Assembly: GCA_027579435.1 (NCBI GenBank)
Contig: JANBPK010001473.1
Coordinates: 1-64,000 of the forward strand
Direction: 5' to 3'
DNA length: 64,000 nt
Source: Candolleomyces eurysporus
Taxonomy: Eukaryota > Basidiomycota > Agaricomycetes > Agaricales > Psathyrellaceae
Shown here: positions 49,023 to 59,823 of the stretch, in pieces
Numbering within the stretch: the stretch's first letter is position 1
How the letters are laid out: each line of letters starts with the position of its first letter
Notes under the pieces: model-generated
The model's database searches: none
The model's input: the letters and a program-made list of their open reading frames with translations, nothing else
Told to the model about the DNA's origin: nothing
Translations under genes and position numbers: made by a program

Positions 49023-49961
49023 TGTATTGTATAAGTATTAGGGAGAGAGAAAGAGGAAAAGTTATAACGAGTCTGGCGATTGGATTGGATTGAGTTGTGA
49101 TCGAGTCTGAAGGGTCGGGAGGTTGAGAGGAGGGTTTATATAGGAGGAAACCCTGTGATGAGACTTGGGAGTGCAAATATGTAATGACAACACCACTCAG
49201 AAGCGGGTCTTCGGCGCGTGACATAGACCTGTTTCCAGGCCTTTCAAAAGAAATACATAATATCTCTTCGGCCGGTGCTATTCCGTCACTTGTTCTTCGC
49301 TCCCTGCGCAGTCCTTTCGATAACGCTTGGCTACGCGTTATCGCGGGCCTGCTGCCGTTCATTTCGTCTCCTGGCCTCGAGGAGAGCAGATATGGGGCAG
49401 ACGACCAATTATCGGGCAGCACCGCATTGTGGGGAAACGTGGGAAGTATGGTGTCACAGGACCGGGCACGTGTGGCCGAATCGAGATCCGCTCTGGAACT
49501 TGTTTTGGAAGGCGCTCGACCCTTCCAAGATCCATTCCGCTCGAGGCGTCGAGACCAAGACCAGTGTAGAAGTTGTGTCAACCAGTTGTCAACCTCGGGC
49601 GAATATCCAGGCTTTTTACAGCAATAACGAAAGAAGATCTGGGTAATGTGATACTCCAACCCCAATGACTCCAAGTCCGTAGCACTTGGCCCGGTGAAAC
49701 GACCCTGGTCTTCTTTCATCTAGGGAGATCCTGGTGGATGTTCTCCTGGTTCTTTTGAGATGCTTCAGCTTCTATTACGTCCCCAGCACCGTCTTTCGAT
49801 AACGCGTAAACGCGTTAAATAGGGGAAACTGCTAAATCAGGAGTGTGGGAACACCCGCAAAGGGCGCCATCACTGCTCGAGGCGGCATCCAACGAACAGC
49901 GGAGCGTCTGCCTTGTTGCTTGCGTCCATCATCATCTTCGCGCCAATTCCACATCGTCGTT
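49023..49961. promoter_or_regulatory. Shared divergent promoter with duplicated ACGCGT motif
   Basis: This lies between the Stm1-like gene (minus) and the 5-phosphatase gene (plus). The motif (g)tcttTCGATAACGC followed by ACGCGTTA occurs twice, at about 49313-49343 and 49793-49817. In the first copy cgataacgc and gcgttatcg form an inverted repeat around ttggcta-c. The second has two ACGCGT boxes at 49802-49807 and 49810-49815. ACGCGT is the MBF box of yeasts. A plus-strand frame at 49184-49627 has no motif and is not called. Confidence 0.5.
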
Positions 49962-52900
49962 ATGAGCCATGCTCTAGATGACATTCGAGAACTACTGAGA
50001 TCCTCGGATGAAGTTAAAGCTGTCTTGGAGGCAACCGTCATCCCAAATTCGAATGGCTCTGAACCTCCTCTCGCCCTGCCAGAAGTAGCGGAAGATAGGC
50101 GTATATTAGCGGTGGTTTCTCACAAGGATGACTGGGATCTCGTTGAGGAAGGATGGTATGTGCTTTATCCTTCATTCATTTGCTCCGTCCGGGCAGGGGG
50201 AAGGGATGGCCACAAGCTTAGCCCCCTTGGCAGTTTCGTTCAAGGTGCTAACCCCTTGACGCCGTTTTTAGTGTCTTCGTATGCAAATCCATCCCATCCA
50301 CCAACGGAAAGTCACACGAGCTCGAGATCCAACGAGTTCTGCCAATTTATGGCAACTTCGCGATCGTCATGAGCCAAATGAGGAGAAATACTCTCGATCT
50401 TGGAAAGGGGACAACAGTGCCCACAGCTTCTTCAACGGAAACATCCCGCTCTGGTAAGTGGCCAGCCTTTTTTGACTTGGTATGCTCGCAACGTTCTAAT
50501 AATTAGATTTTGACCAGGCTTTAGTGTTGCCATCACACCTGCCGAAGGTTTGCAAGGCGACGCTCAGCCCGTTGTCTTCTTCACTAGGAACGTCCAGGAT
50601 CTCCGAGAACTCGTTGCCGAGTGCAAGAGACTGAGAGAGACTAGCGGTGGGTTTCTATTCAGTACCGCTAAAAGTACGACGACCGATCACGAACCTTGAC
50701 TAGAGGTCGAATCAAATGTCGTCGTCAATGTGTCGCAGAGCACGACCCATTTCAGCTGGTTAAGACCGTACATTCTGAAGCAAATATCTCCTTCCCTTTG
50801 TAAGTCGACCGTTCAAGAACTCCTTACTAAGGCTGAATGAGCATACAGTGGCACTGATCCCTCCTGACCTCCGAGAGGTGAATAAGCCATTACAAGAACG
50901 TTTATCCACTTCCAGCGCTGGCCAGCCGGGAGACGATCACCGTGATATCCAGACAATAAGGGATGAGTGGGTTCGTTCTCAAGCCCGAAAGGCTTGCACC
51001 ACAGCCAAACGAAGCTTGAGGTACTTTGGCTTCCCGTTATTCATATTTCACATTCATTCTGACTTCTGAGGTCAGGCTGCGATTAGGGACATTCAACGTA
51101 AACGGAAAACTTCCGTCTCAGGACTTGTCACCTTGGATTCAGGGAACGACAATCGAAACTCAATCTATAGCAGAAACAATCACAAGTTCTCTTCCTACTT
51201 TACCGCCTGTCAAGAATATGTCACCGTTATCGCTCGGTGAGGTTGTCAAAAACCCTTTTGAGTGGCGTCAGTATTCTCTTCTCTTATCTTATTGTCACAC
51301 ACCTGACAAAAGTGATTACTGTTCTTTAGTGAAAAGGAAACCCAGTACTAGCTCATCACAAGCGTCAGAAAAGACGGCTGCGGAGGAAACCATCGATCCG
51401 GTGGACCCGGATGACATAGACCCTGATGTATACGTCCTCGGAATACAGGAACTCGACCTCTCCACAGAGGCCTTGCTGTATTCGCTAGGAACAGCTCGTG
51501 AAGATGCCTGGTGTCGCGCTGTTTTTGCCTCTCTCGGCGAGAAGGCAGAGAAGTATGAGAAGGTATGTATAACGCTTGATTATCCTCAGAGTCCGAAGAA
51601 CGTGCTTGCTCATGCTCAACGTGTCCTACGGGAAACCAGCTGACTTCGAAGCAACTCGTTGGAATGCTTATCGTGGTTATTGTCAAGAAGACTCTCAAGG
51701 AATGTTTCACAGACGTGAAGACTACTTCAGCTGGAGCTGGGATCCTCGGCGTCATGGTATACTTTGATTCCATGCATTTTTCAGCTTGCCACAGGATCTG
51801 ATACTGAGGTAGGGAAATAAAGGTGCAACCGCTGTCCGTTTATCATTCAAAGCGCCTGGGAGCACGGCCCCTACGACCTTTACCTTTGTCAATGCGCACT
51901 TGGCGGCATTTGACGAAATGGTAGATAAACGCAATCTAGATTTCCAGGATCTTTCAAAGAGGCTCGTCTTTGAGGTGACATGGCCCTCGGAAGAGGATCA
52001 AGAGCTGGGGTACTCTCTGCCGACTTTAACTGCGTATGAGAGCGATGTGTTATTCTGGATGGTGAGTATCTTTGTTGCTTCTCTTGCTCGAAAAGTGATA
52101 ATAACCGTGCGATACAGGGCGGTATGGGCGTCGCCTCCTCGGTCTTGTGGCATTTAGCGCTGACCGGCTCCCGCAGACTTGAACTACCGTATTGATATAC
52201 CCGATCTTGAGCTACGACGTATTCTCCGAGAAGATGACTGGGATAATTCTGACAAATTCCCAGCGCTTCTGCGGTCTGACCAGGTGCCGCTGCTCTCCAC
52301 TTGTGCTTCGTGCAAAACGTCATTGGCTAATGTTCCCACTCCCCAGCTGACGAAAGCCCAGAAGCAAGGAAAAGCGTTTGTTGGATTTATGGAGCACACG
52401 ATATCGTATTTGCCGTGGGTCCAACTAAAAATTTCAATCTTTCTCCGCACACGGCGTTGATTTCTCGATAACATATAGGACATACCGCTTTAGCCCAGGG
52501 TTGGGTATGGATGTCCTCGGATATGATCTCAAGTAAGGAAATATTCTTTACTTCTTATTTCTTCCTCTTTCGTCATGTGAAGCGTGTTTTCTTGCTTGCT
52601 TTTTCATAGCCGGATGATCCTTCGCCACTGATAACGTTAACGTCATTTATCTAACCTTCTTTTTCCTTGGACATCTCCTAGGCGTAAACCAGCTTGGACG
52701 GATCGGATTCTGTACATCCCGAGTCCGACGTGTCGAGCGGAGCCTCTGTCTTATGTTGCGTATCCACAGATTACGATGAGCGATCACCGTCCCGTCGCCG
52801 CGGAGTTTAGGGTTGATGTGAGTCACTAGTCTGCTTCTTCTCTTTCAAAGTTCCAAGTGCCACAAGATATATTCTACCACATACGGGCGAGTGTATTGGT

Positions 52901-54589
52901 GGCTGCTGATTTATCCGTGGATTTTACGAGTTCCGGCGGCTGACGCTCTTTTTTCGTTTTCTTTTGGTATATGGGGTGACAGGTCGATACTTTGAACCAA
53001 GAAGAATATGTCGAGACTCTCAAGAGGTTTTATCGGGAAGTCGACCATTTGGAGGGCTCGCACGAGCGGAAGGGCTTGAAGATTGATAACGCGTACTTGG
53101 ATTTTGGTATTTTAAAGTACGTTCGTTGCATGCGTGGACTTGGATTTTCGTAGAAGCCCTACTCACCCATGCTGTCGTCTAGATACCAAGAACCGCAAGT
53201 GCAGGTGGTTAAAGTTACCAATACAAGCAAGGTACTATTCTTTGTAGAAGATGCCTGACGGCATAGGTGTACTGACCCCGACCTGCCGCTTAGGGTCCGT
53301 GTGCGTTTCGGTTTGTACCCGTCCAGAACGATGCGCCGATCCGTAAGTAGTAACAGTCTAGCCCGAACATCGCTCTCCGTCGTCGCTTAATTTATATCTG
53401 ACGGCCGGTCATGACTCTTTCGCAGATCCCGAGTGGCTGTCGATAGAGCCTCAGACGGTGAGTGGGGCGGTCTGCCGAATCATTGCGCTGTGCGTCAGTC
53501 AGCTGACGAACAGCTTTGACAGGGTGTGCTCCTTCCCGAACATAGCGCAGAGATTACTTTTACGGCTTACGTGGATAACGCTATTGCTGGAAAACTGAAT
53601 CGTCAGCCGAACGATCTTGGTGGGACGTTGATCTTGCATACATTGCTGGGCAAAGATCATTTTATTTCCATCTCAGCGGAATACGGTGAGCTTCTTGTTA
53701 CCCATTCACGGCTGAGATTCTGAATCTCTTGTAGAATATACGTGCTTTGGGAATTCGCTAGCGTTTTTGACCCAGTTGCCCGGACCAATTCGTTCGGTCA
53801 AGGCGTCTACCGACCTTTTGGACGAACGTCATCAGAAGAATGCGCCCACTGAGATCATTCGACTGGTCAATTGGTTAATGAGCAATACTGCCAACATAGT
53901 AAGTGGTTTTGGGCAGTTCCTCTCACATGACCTCTCTTCTGACATCCTCGTCCAATAGGACAATGTTTTCTTGCAACCAGCCGATGAAAAGTTGGTTGTG
54001 CAAATCCGCGACGTGCGTTTGTGTTTTTTCCTGACTCAACAGTCCTCCCTGACGTCCTCCTCCTCTCTGTATAGTGTCTTGATACAGGCGACGAATTCTC
54101 CTGGTCCGCCGAAGACACGACTGATCCTCAAGTTCCTCTTGCTGTTGGCGCTGCCCTGCTCTTATTACTGGACTCTTTACCCGAACCAGTGATACCTGGA
54201 ATCCTACATCCTAGATGTGTGGAAATGTCGAATAGAGATGAAGCTTTCGAGGTGGGTTGCTTAAAGTCATTTGCTATTCGCGATGCCTACCCGTTGCTCA
54301 CACACTTGGACGCAGCTCTTGGATGCTGTACATCCGGCTGCCGTGAATGTTTGGATCTCAGTGACTGCCTTCCTTCACTTTATGGCCAAGCAAGCGTCGG
54401 ATGAAGAGCACGCCCAAAGATTAGGTCTGTACATCCAAACCCTCTTTTCCGACAAGAACCCTATGCTCACGATCTTACGTGCTAGCTGGTGTCTTTGCAC
54501 CTGTACTCTTACGAGATGACCCTACTTCACTTGCTCCACCCGTATCACCTGCCAAGAAGGAAAGATTCCTGCTGTACTTCATCAGCTGA
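49962..54589 (+). CDS. OCRL/INPP5B-type inositol polyphosphate 5-phosphatase with ASH and RhoGAP-like domains
   Basis: The start MSHALDDIRELLRSSDEVKA at 49962 opens a PH-like N-terminal part. The catalytic domain begins LRLGTFNVNGKLPSQDLSPW and continues DVYVLGIQELDLSTEALLY, GVMGNKGATAVRLSF, TFVNAHLAAFDEMVDKRNLD, WMGDLNYRIDIPDLELRRIL, KPAWTDRILYIPS and MSDHRPVAAEF. These hold the metal and phosphate residues (N in the first motif, E in QEL, DxNYR, DRI and SDHRP), so the enzyme should be active on PI(4,5)P2-type lipids. An ASH domain follows (YLDFGILKYQEPQVQVVKVT, then CAFRFVPVQND). A RhoGAP-like end has LPEPVIPGILHPRCVEMSN and VWISVTAFLHFMAKQA. This order is that of OCRL1 and INPP5B, which act at endosomes, Golgi and cilia in animals. 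Many short introns; the WMGD motif needs the micro-exon 52118-52121. End at 54589 (KERFLLYFIS). Not every exon border was fixed. Confidence 0.86.
52118..52121 (+). other. 4-nt micro-exon (ggcg) in the 5-phosphatase gene
   Basis: The exon ending ttctggatg (52061) is followed by gtgagt. The exon beginning acttgaactaccg (52177) is preceded by cgcag. Joined directly, they shift the frame and lose the invariant Gly-Asp of WMGDLNYR. Between them, gatacag|ggcg|gtatgg offers an acceptor, four bases and a donor. Inserting ggcg gives ggc-gac, exactly Gly-Asp, and restores the frame. The two flanking introns are then 56 and 55 bp, normal for this locus. Confidence 0.75.
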
Positions 54590-54697
54590 AATGCCGAAGA
54601 GACGAGATCTACGATTGAGATGCTAGAATATGAATACATCCAGATTGCATTTGAATACACAAAGTCCGGTTCGCCCTGTACACTACTCCATTTTGTT

Positions 54698-56185
54698 CTA
54701 TTGGAACATCTTCTTGTACGCCTTCTTTTCGCGTTCCTTGTGTTCCTTTTGTGCCTGCTTGATCTTCCCAAGCTCTGCAACAATAGCCTTGTCGTCGGGT
54801 GCTACCTTGCTAGCCTCGGTGAGATCCTCTTCGGCCTGTTCTTCGTCTTTGAGCTGCACTCGAGCGAGCGCCCGGCGGTACAAGGCCTTGGCTTTGTCAG
54901 CATCTTTCAATTCAAATTGGTTGAGCGCCCGAGTGGTGTTTGCTACGGCGCTGGTTGCGTTTGCAGTTGATTTGGGCGTCACACGAATGGCGGCCAGAGC
55001 AGAGTTGAGCAGCAGAGGGACGAAGAGCTCTTCATAGCCCTGCCGGATCGTTTCGAAAGTGTCTTCGGGCAGGGGCCAGTGGTGGTCGAGGTACCGAATG
55101 GATTCTGCAAAGCAGGTTCAGCAAAATCGCGACACATGCCGAGCCGGGGCTCTGGACGTACTCAAGTATTTCTGGTAGGCGGCGTCAATCTTGCCCTCTT
55201 TGAAGAGGCGATTGCCAATTTCTCGCACAGCCTTGGCGATTTCGAGGCAGATCAAGGCTTCGCTGATGTTGCGATCCTCATCCTCAGGGTAATCTTCATA
55301 TGGGTCGCCGTCCTCGGCTTCCTGAACAGCAGACTCGGTAAGGGATGGGTCGTCCGCTGCAAGTGTGCCGCAGTCGGTGATCTCGACGGCCTCGATTGGG
55401 ACATCACCCGAAGCTGTCGGGTTGTTCTCGATGGCTCGTACTGGGACATTGGAATTTAGCTTTGGGGAAAGTGGGGATCCAGACGGGGAGGGGGGGACGC
55501 ACCAACTGACTTGCCCTTGATAACTTCTCCGTAAACGACGTGCTTTCCGTCCAGGTGAGGTGTAGGAGCAACTGTGATGAAGAATTGAGATCCGTTGGTG
55601 TTGGGGCCTGCATTGGCCTAGGTACCAAGGGAAAGGGCGATACCCGTCAGCGCGCATTGTGCGGGAAACAGCAATTAAGCTTTACCATAGACAAGAGGAA
55701 TGGCTTCGTGTGATGGACGGGGAAAGCTTCATCTTCAAACTTTTCGCCGTATATCGATTCGCCGCCGGTACCTGTGTTCGAATGTCAGAGCTAGGTTATG
55801 GTTTTGCGTTATGAATTTGAAAGATGGACCATTTCCAGCAGTGAAATCTCCACCCTGACACATGAATCTGTCGATAAGGTTAGGACTTTCTCTTCAGAAA
55901 AACAAGGTTCTGCTCACCCCTTGATTACCCGATGGAATTTGGAGCCCTTGAAGTGCAGGGGCTTTCCCGAGCTTCCTACACCCTTCTCTCCAGTACAAAG
56001 TGCACCTAAAAACGTCGTCATCGTTCAAAATCTAGACCCTGGTCAGTTGACAACAGCATGCACTTACGGAAGTTCTCCACGGTTCTTGGGACGAGATCGC
56101 TGTAGAGCGAGAACACGATGCGTCCAGCAGGCCTACCGCCTATGCTGATGTCAAAGTAGGTCAGGGGTCTTTCTGAGGAGGACAT
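54698..56185 (-). CDS. Cyclophilin 40 (peptidyl-prolyl isomerase with TPR domain)
   Basis: The start ATG at 56185 opens [20 protein letters not shown]. The cyclophilin domain has [60 protein letters not shown] (catalytic Arg), [37 protein letters not shown] and [14 protein letters not shown]. After a short acidic linker ([18 protein letters not shown]) come TPR helices with [38 protein letters not shown] and [24 protein letters not shown] sequence, ending [13 protein letters not shown]. This is the Cpr6/Cpr7/CYP40 plan: the TPR binds the Hsp90 tail, and the isomerase helps client folding in the cytosol. About seven short introns. It converges with the 5-phosphatase gene, with only about 109 bp between the two stops. 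Intact. Confidence 0.92.
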
Positions 56186-57300
56186 CGTTGAGAATTTGGA
56201 TGGGGTGAAGATGTGAAGATGCAAAGAATGGTTAGGCGCTTAGAGCAGCTTCAAGTTACAGCTTATGTAGTCACTGGCGGCATCGCATCTAATCTGTGTC
56301 TGCATAGTATTACGTAAAACATGGAACATACTGGAACGTTGTGGAAAACGTTCCATGGTGAGGTCCAGGCTAATAAAAGCGAAGCTGTTTTGCTGCGAAA
56401 TTACGTTGAGATTCTCCAGTAAACCCATATACCACCACGGACAGAGCAATCACTCATCGCTGAAAACCAGGTCCCGGTAGATGGGAGCAGCAAAGGTTCC
56501 AAGTGGATCTATCAAAATCAACTCCTCACCACTGTTCGTGCTGAGCGCTGAGCACACGCTGGGGCTGGCTCCAACGAATCGATCCTTGAAAAGTTGGCCT
56601 CAATTTTCCTTTTAGCGTCGCAGGCGCCGAGGTCACTAAGCGCCGGTCCTGCCGCATTCGCCTGAAGAGACAAACAAGCTCCAACAGCTACGAGATTTGG
56701 ATAATTGTGGGCACTTTGGAGTTGTCGGAGAGGCCCATTGTTCACCGACAGATCGGACCCTGCATGGTCCCCAATTCTTCCGGTGAAACGTCTCGATTCC
56801 CTTGCTTTCTCTGGACATGAAGCTTGATAACCGTGCGGTGAACTTCCTATCTCGCCATGCCTATGCCGTATCCCATCTGTCAATATGAGCGATTCTCCAT
56901 TGTGTAGCGACCCTATCAGGCTTGGTCGCCGCATTTCGCATAGCGACTCGTAGCGACCATGTTGTGTTCGCAGGCACGCTCACCTCGCTTGTTTTCCTGT
57001 TCCTACCTGTCAATGAGCGCTGGTCTTTTTGGACGCCGCTAGCGAATAGCGACCAGCCTCGCCTTGGAACGGTCCCGACTCCGAAATCCCAACCCCATTT
57101 GATGAGGGGAAGCAAAAGACAGAATAGGTCTGGTTCGTAAGTGCACTCCACGCTTTCCGAGGACATAAGGCCGGGTCAGTGACACACATTCTGGGATGTC
57201 AGTAATAATTTGGTATACCGAACAAATGGGAACGGTATAAATGGGGGGTCCAACACACTTCATTTCCACAAGCGCCATTTCAATCTCCCTCCTCACGCCA
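56186..57300. other. Intergenic interval upstream of the P450
   Basis: This holds the promoter of the cyclophilin gene (left) and of the P450 (right). Frames such as 56518-56934 on the minus strand have no motif. The notable content is the TAGCGAC cluster at 56905-57053. Confidence 0.45.
56905..57053 (+). promoter_or_regulatory. Cluster of four TAGCGAC motifs
   Basis: The heptamer TAGCGAC occurs at 56905-56911, 56941-56947, 56951-56957 and 57047-57053, all in the same orientation; three of the four continue with C. They lie 250-400 bp before the P450 start codon. Four copies of a 7-mer in 150 bp is far above chance, so this may be a binding array for a regulator of the P450. No known factor is named for it here. 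Confidence 0.4.
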
Positions 57301-59404
57301 TGGCGTCTTGGTTATCTCTCATCGATGGCCTTGCCATCCTCTCAGTCCTCTATGTGGCCAAGAGACTTCTGTCGCACCGCCGATCACATCCTCTCCCACC
57401 TGGTCCTAAGCGACTGCCTCTGTTGGGAAATCTTCTCGATATGCCAACAGGGCAGGAATGGTTCACCTTCGCTGACTGGGGAAAGAAATGGGGTACGTCT
57501 CTCCCTGCCTCTTCGAGTTCTACTCTAAAACGTGCTTGCAGGAGACATCGTGTCCGTCTCCATTTTCGGCCAGGAATTCATCATCATAAACTCAACGGAG
57601 GTCGCCACCGATCTGCTCGAGAAGAGGAGCTCGATATACTCTGACAGGCCCGTCATGCCAATGGGAGGCGAGCTGGTCGGCTGGAAGAACACCCTTGTGC
57701 TGATTCCTTACGGCGAACGCTTTCGCACCTACCGCAAACTATTCCACCAAATTATAGGCACGCATGCCGCCATGTCCAAGTTCCATCCCGTGGAAGAAGA
57801 AGAAACGCGCAATTTCCTTCAATTGTTGCTGGCAAAGCCCGAAGAGTTCGCAAGCCATGTTCGAAGGTAAGTATCCCCTCCATTTTGCAGTTTAGAGAAC
57901 CCGCTTGACTTGGCGCTTAGAACTGCTGGCGCAATAATTCTGCGGATATCCCATGGCTATAAGATTCAAGAAAAGGAAGACCCTTTCGTCAAGCTAGCGG
58001 ACGAGGCCACTGAACAGTTTTCGCTCTCCACGGCGCCTGGTGGATTCCTCGTCAATCTCGTTCCCCAATGTTGGCCAACTCCACTCTCTACTCGCCGAGG
58101 CGCTAACGAATCGCACAGTGAAACACATCCCCGAGTGGTTCCCTGGTGCTGGTTTCCAACGCACCGCTAAAGCTTGGGGATCCACTCTTCGAGCAATGGT
58201 GGATGGACCTCACCGCTTCGTGAAAGACCAGATGGTACGTCGCCCGCTCCCCTAGATCTGATAAGCGCCAATATTGATCCCATTCCAGGCCTCAGGGTCT
58301 GCGGAACCGTCATTCACCTCGAACCTATTGGGGTCTGAGACGAAGGTAACGGAAGAAGCTGAATTCGACATCAAGTGGTCCGCCGCATCGCTATACTCCG
58401 GTGGATCGGACACAGTACGTTCTACGGCAAACGGCGCTCTTTTCCTACGCGTCGCTTACACCCAACGCAGACTGTATCCTCGATCCACGCATTTTTCCTG
58501 GCCATGTCCTTATTCCCTGACGTCCAGAAGAAAGCGCAAGCGGAAATTGACTCCGTAGTTGGAGGCTCTCGCCTTCCGACCTTTGGAGACCGGGAAAGGC
58601 TACCCTACGTCAATGCTGTCGCATTAGAGTTATTGAGATGGCATGCTGTAACTCCAACAGGTTAGTGGATACTCCCTACTCGGTGTTCTGTGGTCTGAAA
58701 CTGTGGGGTTTTTTTTGCTAGGAGTCCCACATAGGGTCATGGAGGATGATGTATACGGCGGGTATCTCATTCCCAAGGGATCTCTCATCCTCCCGAACGT
58801 ATGGTACGTCCGACTAGTTCGTACTATTCGTTTTTCGCGTTGGCTTACATTTAGTTTATAATTAGGTTTTTGCTACATGATCCTAGAGTATACCATGAGC
58901 CTATGGAGTTCAAACCCGAACGATTCTTGGGTCCTAATCCAGAGCCGGATCCGCGTAACGCGTGCTTTGGCTTCGGTAGAAGGTTAGTCGACACACCTTT
59001 TACTGATATAGGAAAGCTAATCAATGTGACCCTTACCTGCCATTCCATAGGATCTGCCCAGGTCAGTCTAGTTCCGCAGTCTGTCCTTTGCATTTCACTC
59101 ATAAACTTTGCTTTCTGCCGTCTTCCTCACCGCCGCTAGGTCGAGTTCTAGCTGACGCATCGGTCTTTATCTCGGCGGCGTCCATTCTATCAGTGTTCAA
59201 CGTCTCAAAATGCGTGGAGAACGGAGTCGTTATCGAGCCGCCTATAGCTCAGACTTCGGGAACGATCAGGTAAGAAAGCCTGTTTGTCAGTTAAGGGGAG
59301 CACATTCGTTAACTTGGCAAACTTCCTCGCTAGCCATCCTATCCCATTCCGATGTGATATCCAGCCCCGTTCTCAAAGCGCCGTNCAATTTAATCAATGC
59401 ATAA
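57301..59404 (+). CDS. Cytochrome P450 monooxygenase (microsomal, apparently intact)
   Basis: The start MASWLSLIDGLAILSVLYVA is an N-terminal membrane anchor, followed by the hinge HPLPPGPKRLPLLGNLLDMP. Exons carry DIVSVSIFGQEFIIINSTEV, SDRPVMPMGGELVGWKNTL, YGERFRTYRKLFHQIIG, LKHIPEWFPGAGFQ (joined over a weak gttggc donor near 58067), and the I-helix YSGGSDTTVSSIHAFFLAM. ALELLRWHAVTP (ExxR), VPHRVMEDDVYGGYLIPKGS, FKPERFLGPNPEPDPR and FGFGRRICPGRVLADAS (heme Cys) complete the set. A tiny exon codes ICP between two introns. The end is TSGTISHPIPFRCDIQPRSQ, reached by splicing at 59271 or so, with N 59385 dropped (stop 59404). If that last intron is ignored the protein ends TSGTIR at 59273. The family looks like the expanded O-methyl- or CYP5144-type clan of mushrooms; substrate unknown. 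Its decayed paralogue lies just downstream. Confidence 0.85.
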
Positions 59405-59405
59405 T

Positions 59406-59426
59406 GAGAGAGAGAGAGAGAGAGAG
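59406..59426. repeat. (GA)n microsatellite
   Basis: About ten GA units lie directly after the stop codon of the P450, in the 3' untranslated region. Confidence 0.9.
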
Positions 59427-59823
59427 TATTGTGCAAAGTAGTAAATATCCAGCTCACCTTTGGTAAATACCCACCAGTTTTGTATTTGTGCAGAATCTAC
59501 GATCTACATGTACCTTGATGATATCCTATCTTTTCGTTACCCAGTTCGATTCAAGTTTAATGGTGTTAAGAGTGTATTTGAATACGGATGGTCTAGTGCT
59601 CCAACTCTGTTTTTCCTTTACTAGTGCGTCTGTTGGGGTACTGAAAGCCAACCGGACTATAGGTACCTCTGACAAATCACACCTGACGATGGGCTAACCC
59701 CGAGTCCATGACCGATAAGCACTGACTAGTACTGACTGATGTGCAGCAAATGATCTTATTGTTGGCGATTCGTGCGGACGAGTCTTGAATCAATACGGTT
59801 AAAATCGAATCCGAGGGGCTGGT

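Noticed and set aside
49184..49627. 147-codon plus-strand frame in the divergent promoter
   Set aside because: No motif, and other open frames overlap it; better explained as promoter DNA.
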